A stretch of DNA of 8,548 nt from Candidatus Rokuibacteriota bacterium (GTDB lineage: Bacteria; Methylomirabilota; Methylomirabilia; Rokubacteriales; CSP1-6). The stretch spans positions 1 through 8,548 of the forward strand of contig JACQRS010000351.1 of NCBI GenBank assembly GCA_016206385.1. The letters are read 5' to 3'. The translations under genes were made by a program, and so were the position numbers. The notes beneath the pieces were generated by a model that was not told where the DNA came from, ran no database searches, and saw nothing but the letters and a program-made list of their open reading frames with translations. This document shows positions 8,317 through 8,548 of the stretch, in pieces. Every line of letters starts with the position of its first letter. Position 1 is the first letter of the stretch.

Positions 8317-8337
8317 AACTCATAATTGAGGGTTACC
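8317..8337. repeat. Terminal-type 21-bp repeat, copy 1 (outer)
   Basis: Reads AACTCATAATT, then G, then AGGGTTACC on the + strand. It matches copy 2 at 20 of 21 positions, in the same orientation, with 14 bp between copies. Likely a transposase-binding site at the IS end. Confidence 0.8.
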
Positions 8338-8351
8338 CTCCGGTTCTGGTC

Positions 8352-8372
8352 AACTCATAATTCAGGGTTACC
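8352..8372. repeat. Terminal-type 21-bp repeat, copy 2 (inner)
   Basis: Reads AACTCATAATT, then C, then AGGGTTACC on the + strand. It differs from copy 1 only at the central base (8363 against 8328), and starts 35 bp after it. It lies 11 bp outside the transposase stop codon. Confidence 0.8.
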
Positions 8373-8383
8373 GAAGCCATCGC

Positions 8384-8548
8384 CTACGAGCCTCCAGGAG
8401 AGGACTTCAGGGAGGGGGGGGCTACCTTGATATCCCCGGGAGGTCGGTGGGGATCGGGGGCGGCGAGCGCCCAGAGCCGTTCGAGCGCCGCGTCGAGCTC
8501 ACGCCGGAGTTGGAGCGGGTTGAGGCTCTGGGAGAGGGTCTCGAGCTC
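8384..8548 (-). CDS. Integrase-type (DDE) transposase, C-terminal fragment cut by window edge
   Basis: A minus-strand frame open to the right edge gives 54 residues and a TAG stop (8386-8384). It begins ELETLSQSLNPLQLRRELDA and continues ALERLWALAAPDP. A segment of the type 'LNPxxLRRELDxxLxxLWALA' is, from memory, typical of the extreme C-terminus of integrase-core transposases (IS481/IS3-like), after the catalytic domain. The catalytic DDE residues would lie off-window. The last 14 residues are low-complexity and pass through a run of eight C (8421-8414 region). A slip there could have altered the original end, so this copy may be intact or decayed. The two 21-bp repeats directly downstream support an IS origin. 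No start codon is visible, and the fragment is short, so confidence is moderate. Confidence 0.6.
   Translation of the reverse strand, partial: ELETLSQSLNPLQLRRELDAALERLWALAAPDPHRPPGDIKVAPPSLKSSPGGS

Larger units (their letters stand above)
8317..8548. mobile_element. End of an insertion sequence (partial, continues right of window)
   Basis: Two 21-bp direct repeats lie just outside the 3' end of a minus-strand transposase-like reading frame. That is the layout of an IS end with multiple transposase-binding sites. The repeats are AT-rich against the GC-rich chromosome, which points to a foreign origin. The outer boundary is uncertain: it is set here at the first repeat, and the true tip may lie a few bases further left. 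The target duplication cannot be checked because the other end is off-window. The single integrase-type ORF ending beside the repeats suggests an IS481-, IS3- or IS21-related group, which I cannot decide from this fragment. Confidence 0.55.

Noticed and set aside
8317..8372. CRISPR array
   Set aside because: There are only two copies with a 14-bp spacer, too few and too short for CRISPR. Their position beside a transposase end fits IS terminal repeats.

Overview
This window is GC-rich, densely coded bacterial chromosome. No rRNA or tRNA marks the lineage. The high GC, the dnaK-dnaJ-hspR-lon order and the style of the genes suggest a soil or groundwater lineage such as Methylomirabilota/Rokubacteria, or a high-GC deltaproteobacterium-like group. 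That placement is an inference and is not proven here.

Region 1 (1-4774, + strand) is a heat-shock and protein quality-control operon: the 3' part of dnaK, a DnaJ-family co-chaperone, a MerR-type repressor of the HspR family, and the ATP-dependent protease Lon. The genes are tightly packed: a 6-bp gap, a 4-bp GTGA overlap, then a short spacer holding a possible 19-codon ORF. In HspR systems DnaK acts as co-repressor, so this operon would control itself while making refolding (DnaK/DnaJ) and degradation (Lon) capacity together. The oddity is the DnaJ: its HPD tripeptide reads SPD and it lacks a phenylalanine-bearing G/F linker, yet all four zinc-binding CxxC motifs are kept.

Region 2 (4790-5512, + strand) is a secreted lytic transglycosylase with its own likely promoter. 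Short DUF4124-like 'R-Y/L-V/E-D-x-x-G-x-V-x-x-T-N' segments sit on both sides of the catalytic domain. It ends at a strong perfect hairpin that it shares with a convergent minus-strand gene.

Region 3 (5543-6539, - strand) is a two-gene operon: an isochorismatase-superfamily hydrolase followed 7 bp later by a 142-residue protein I do not recognise. A plausible promoter and a strong Shine-Dalgarno precede it.

Region 4 (6681-8207, - strand) is a complete ComM/YifB-type AAA+ protein (Mg-chelatase-like), linked in studied bacteria to branch migration during natural transformation. Its likely promoter would give a leaderless mRNA.

Region 5 (8317-8548) looks like the end of an insertion sequence entering from the right. 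It contains the last 54 codons of an integrase-type transposase on the minus strand, followed by two near-identical 21-bp direct repeats that are much more AT-rich than their surroundings.
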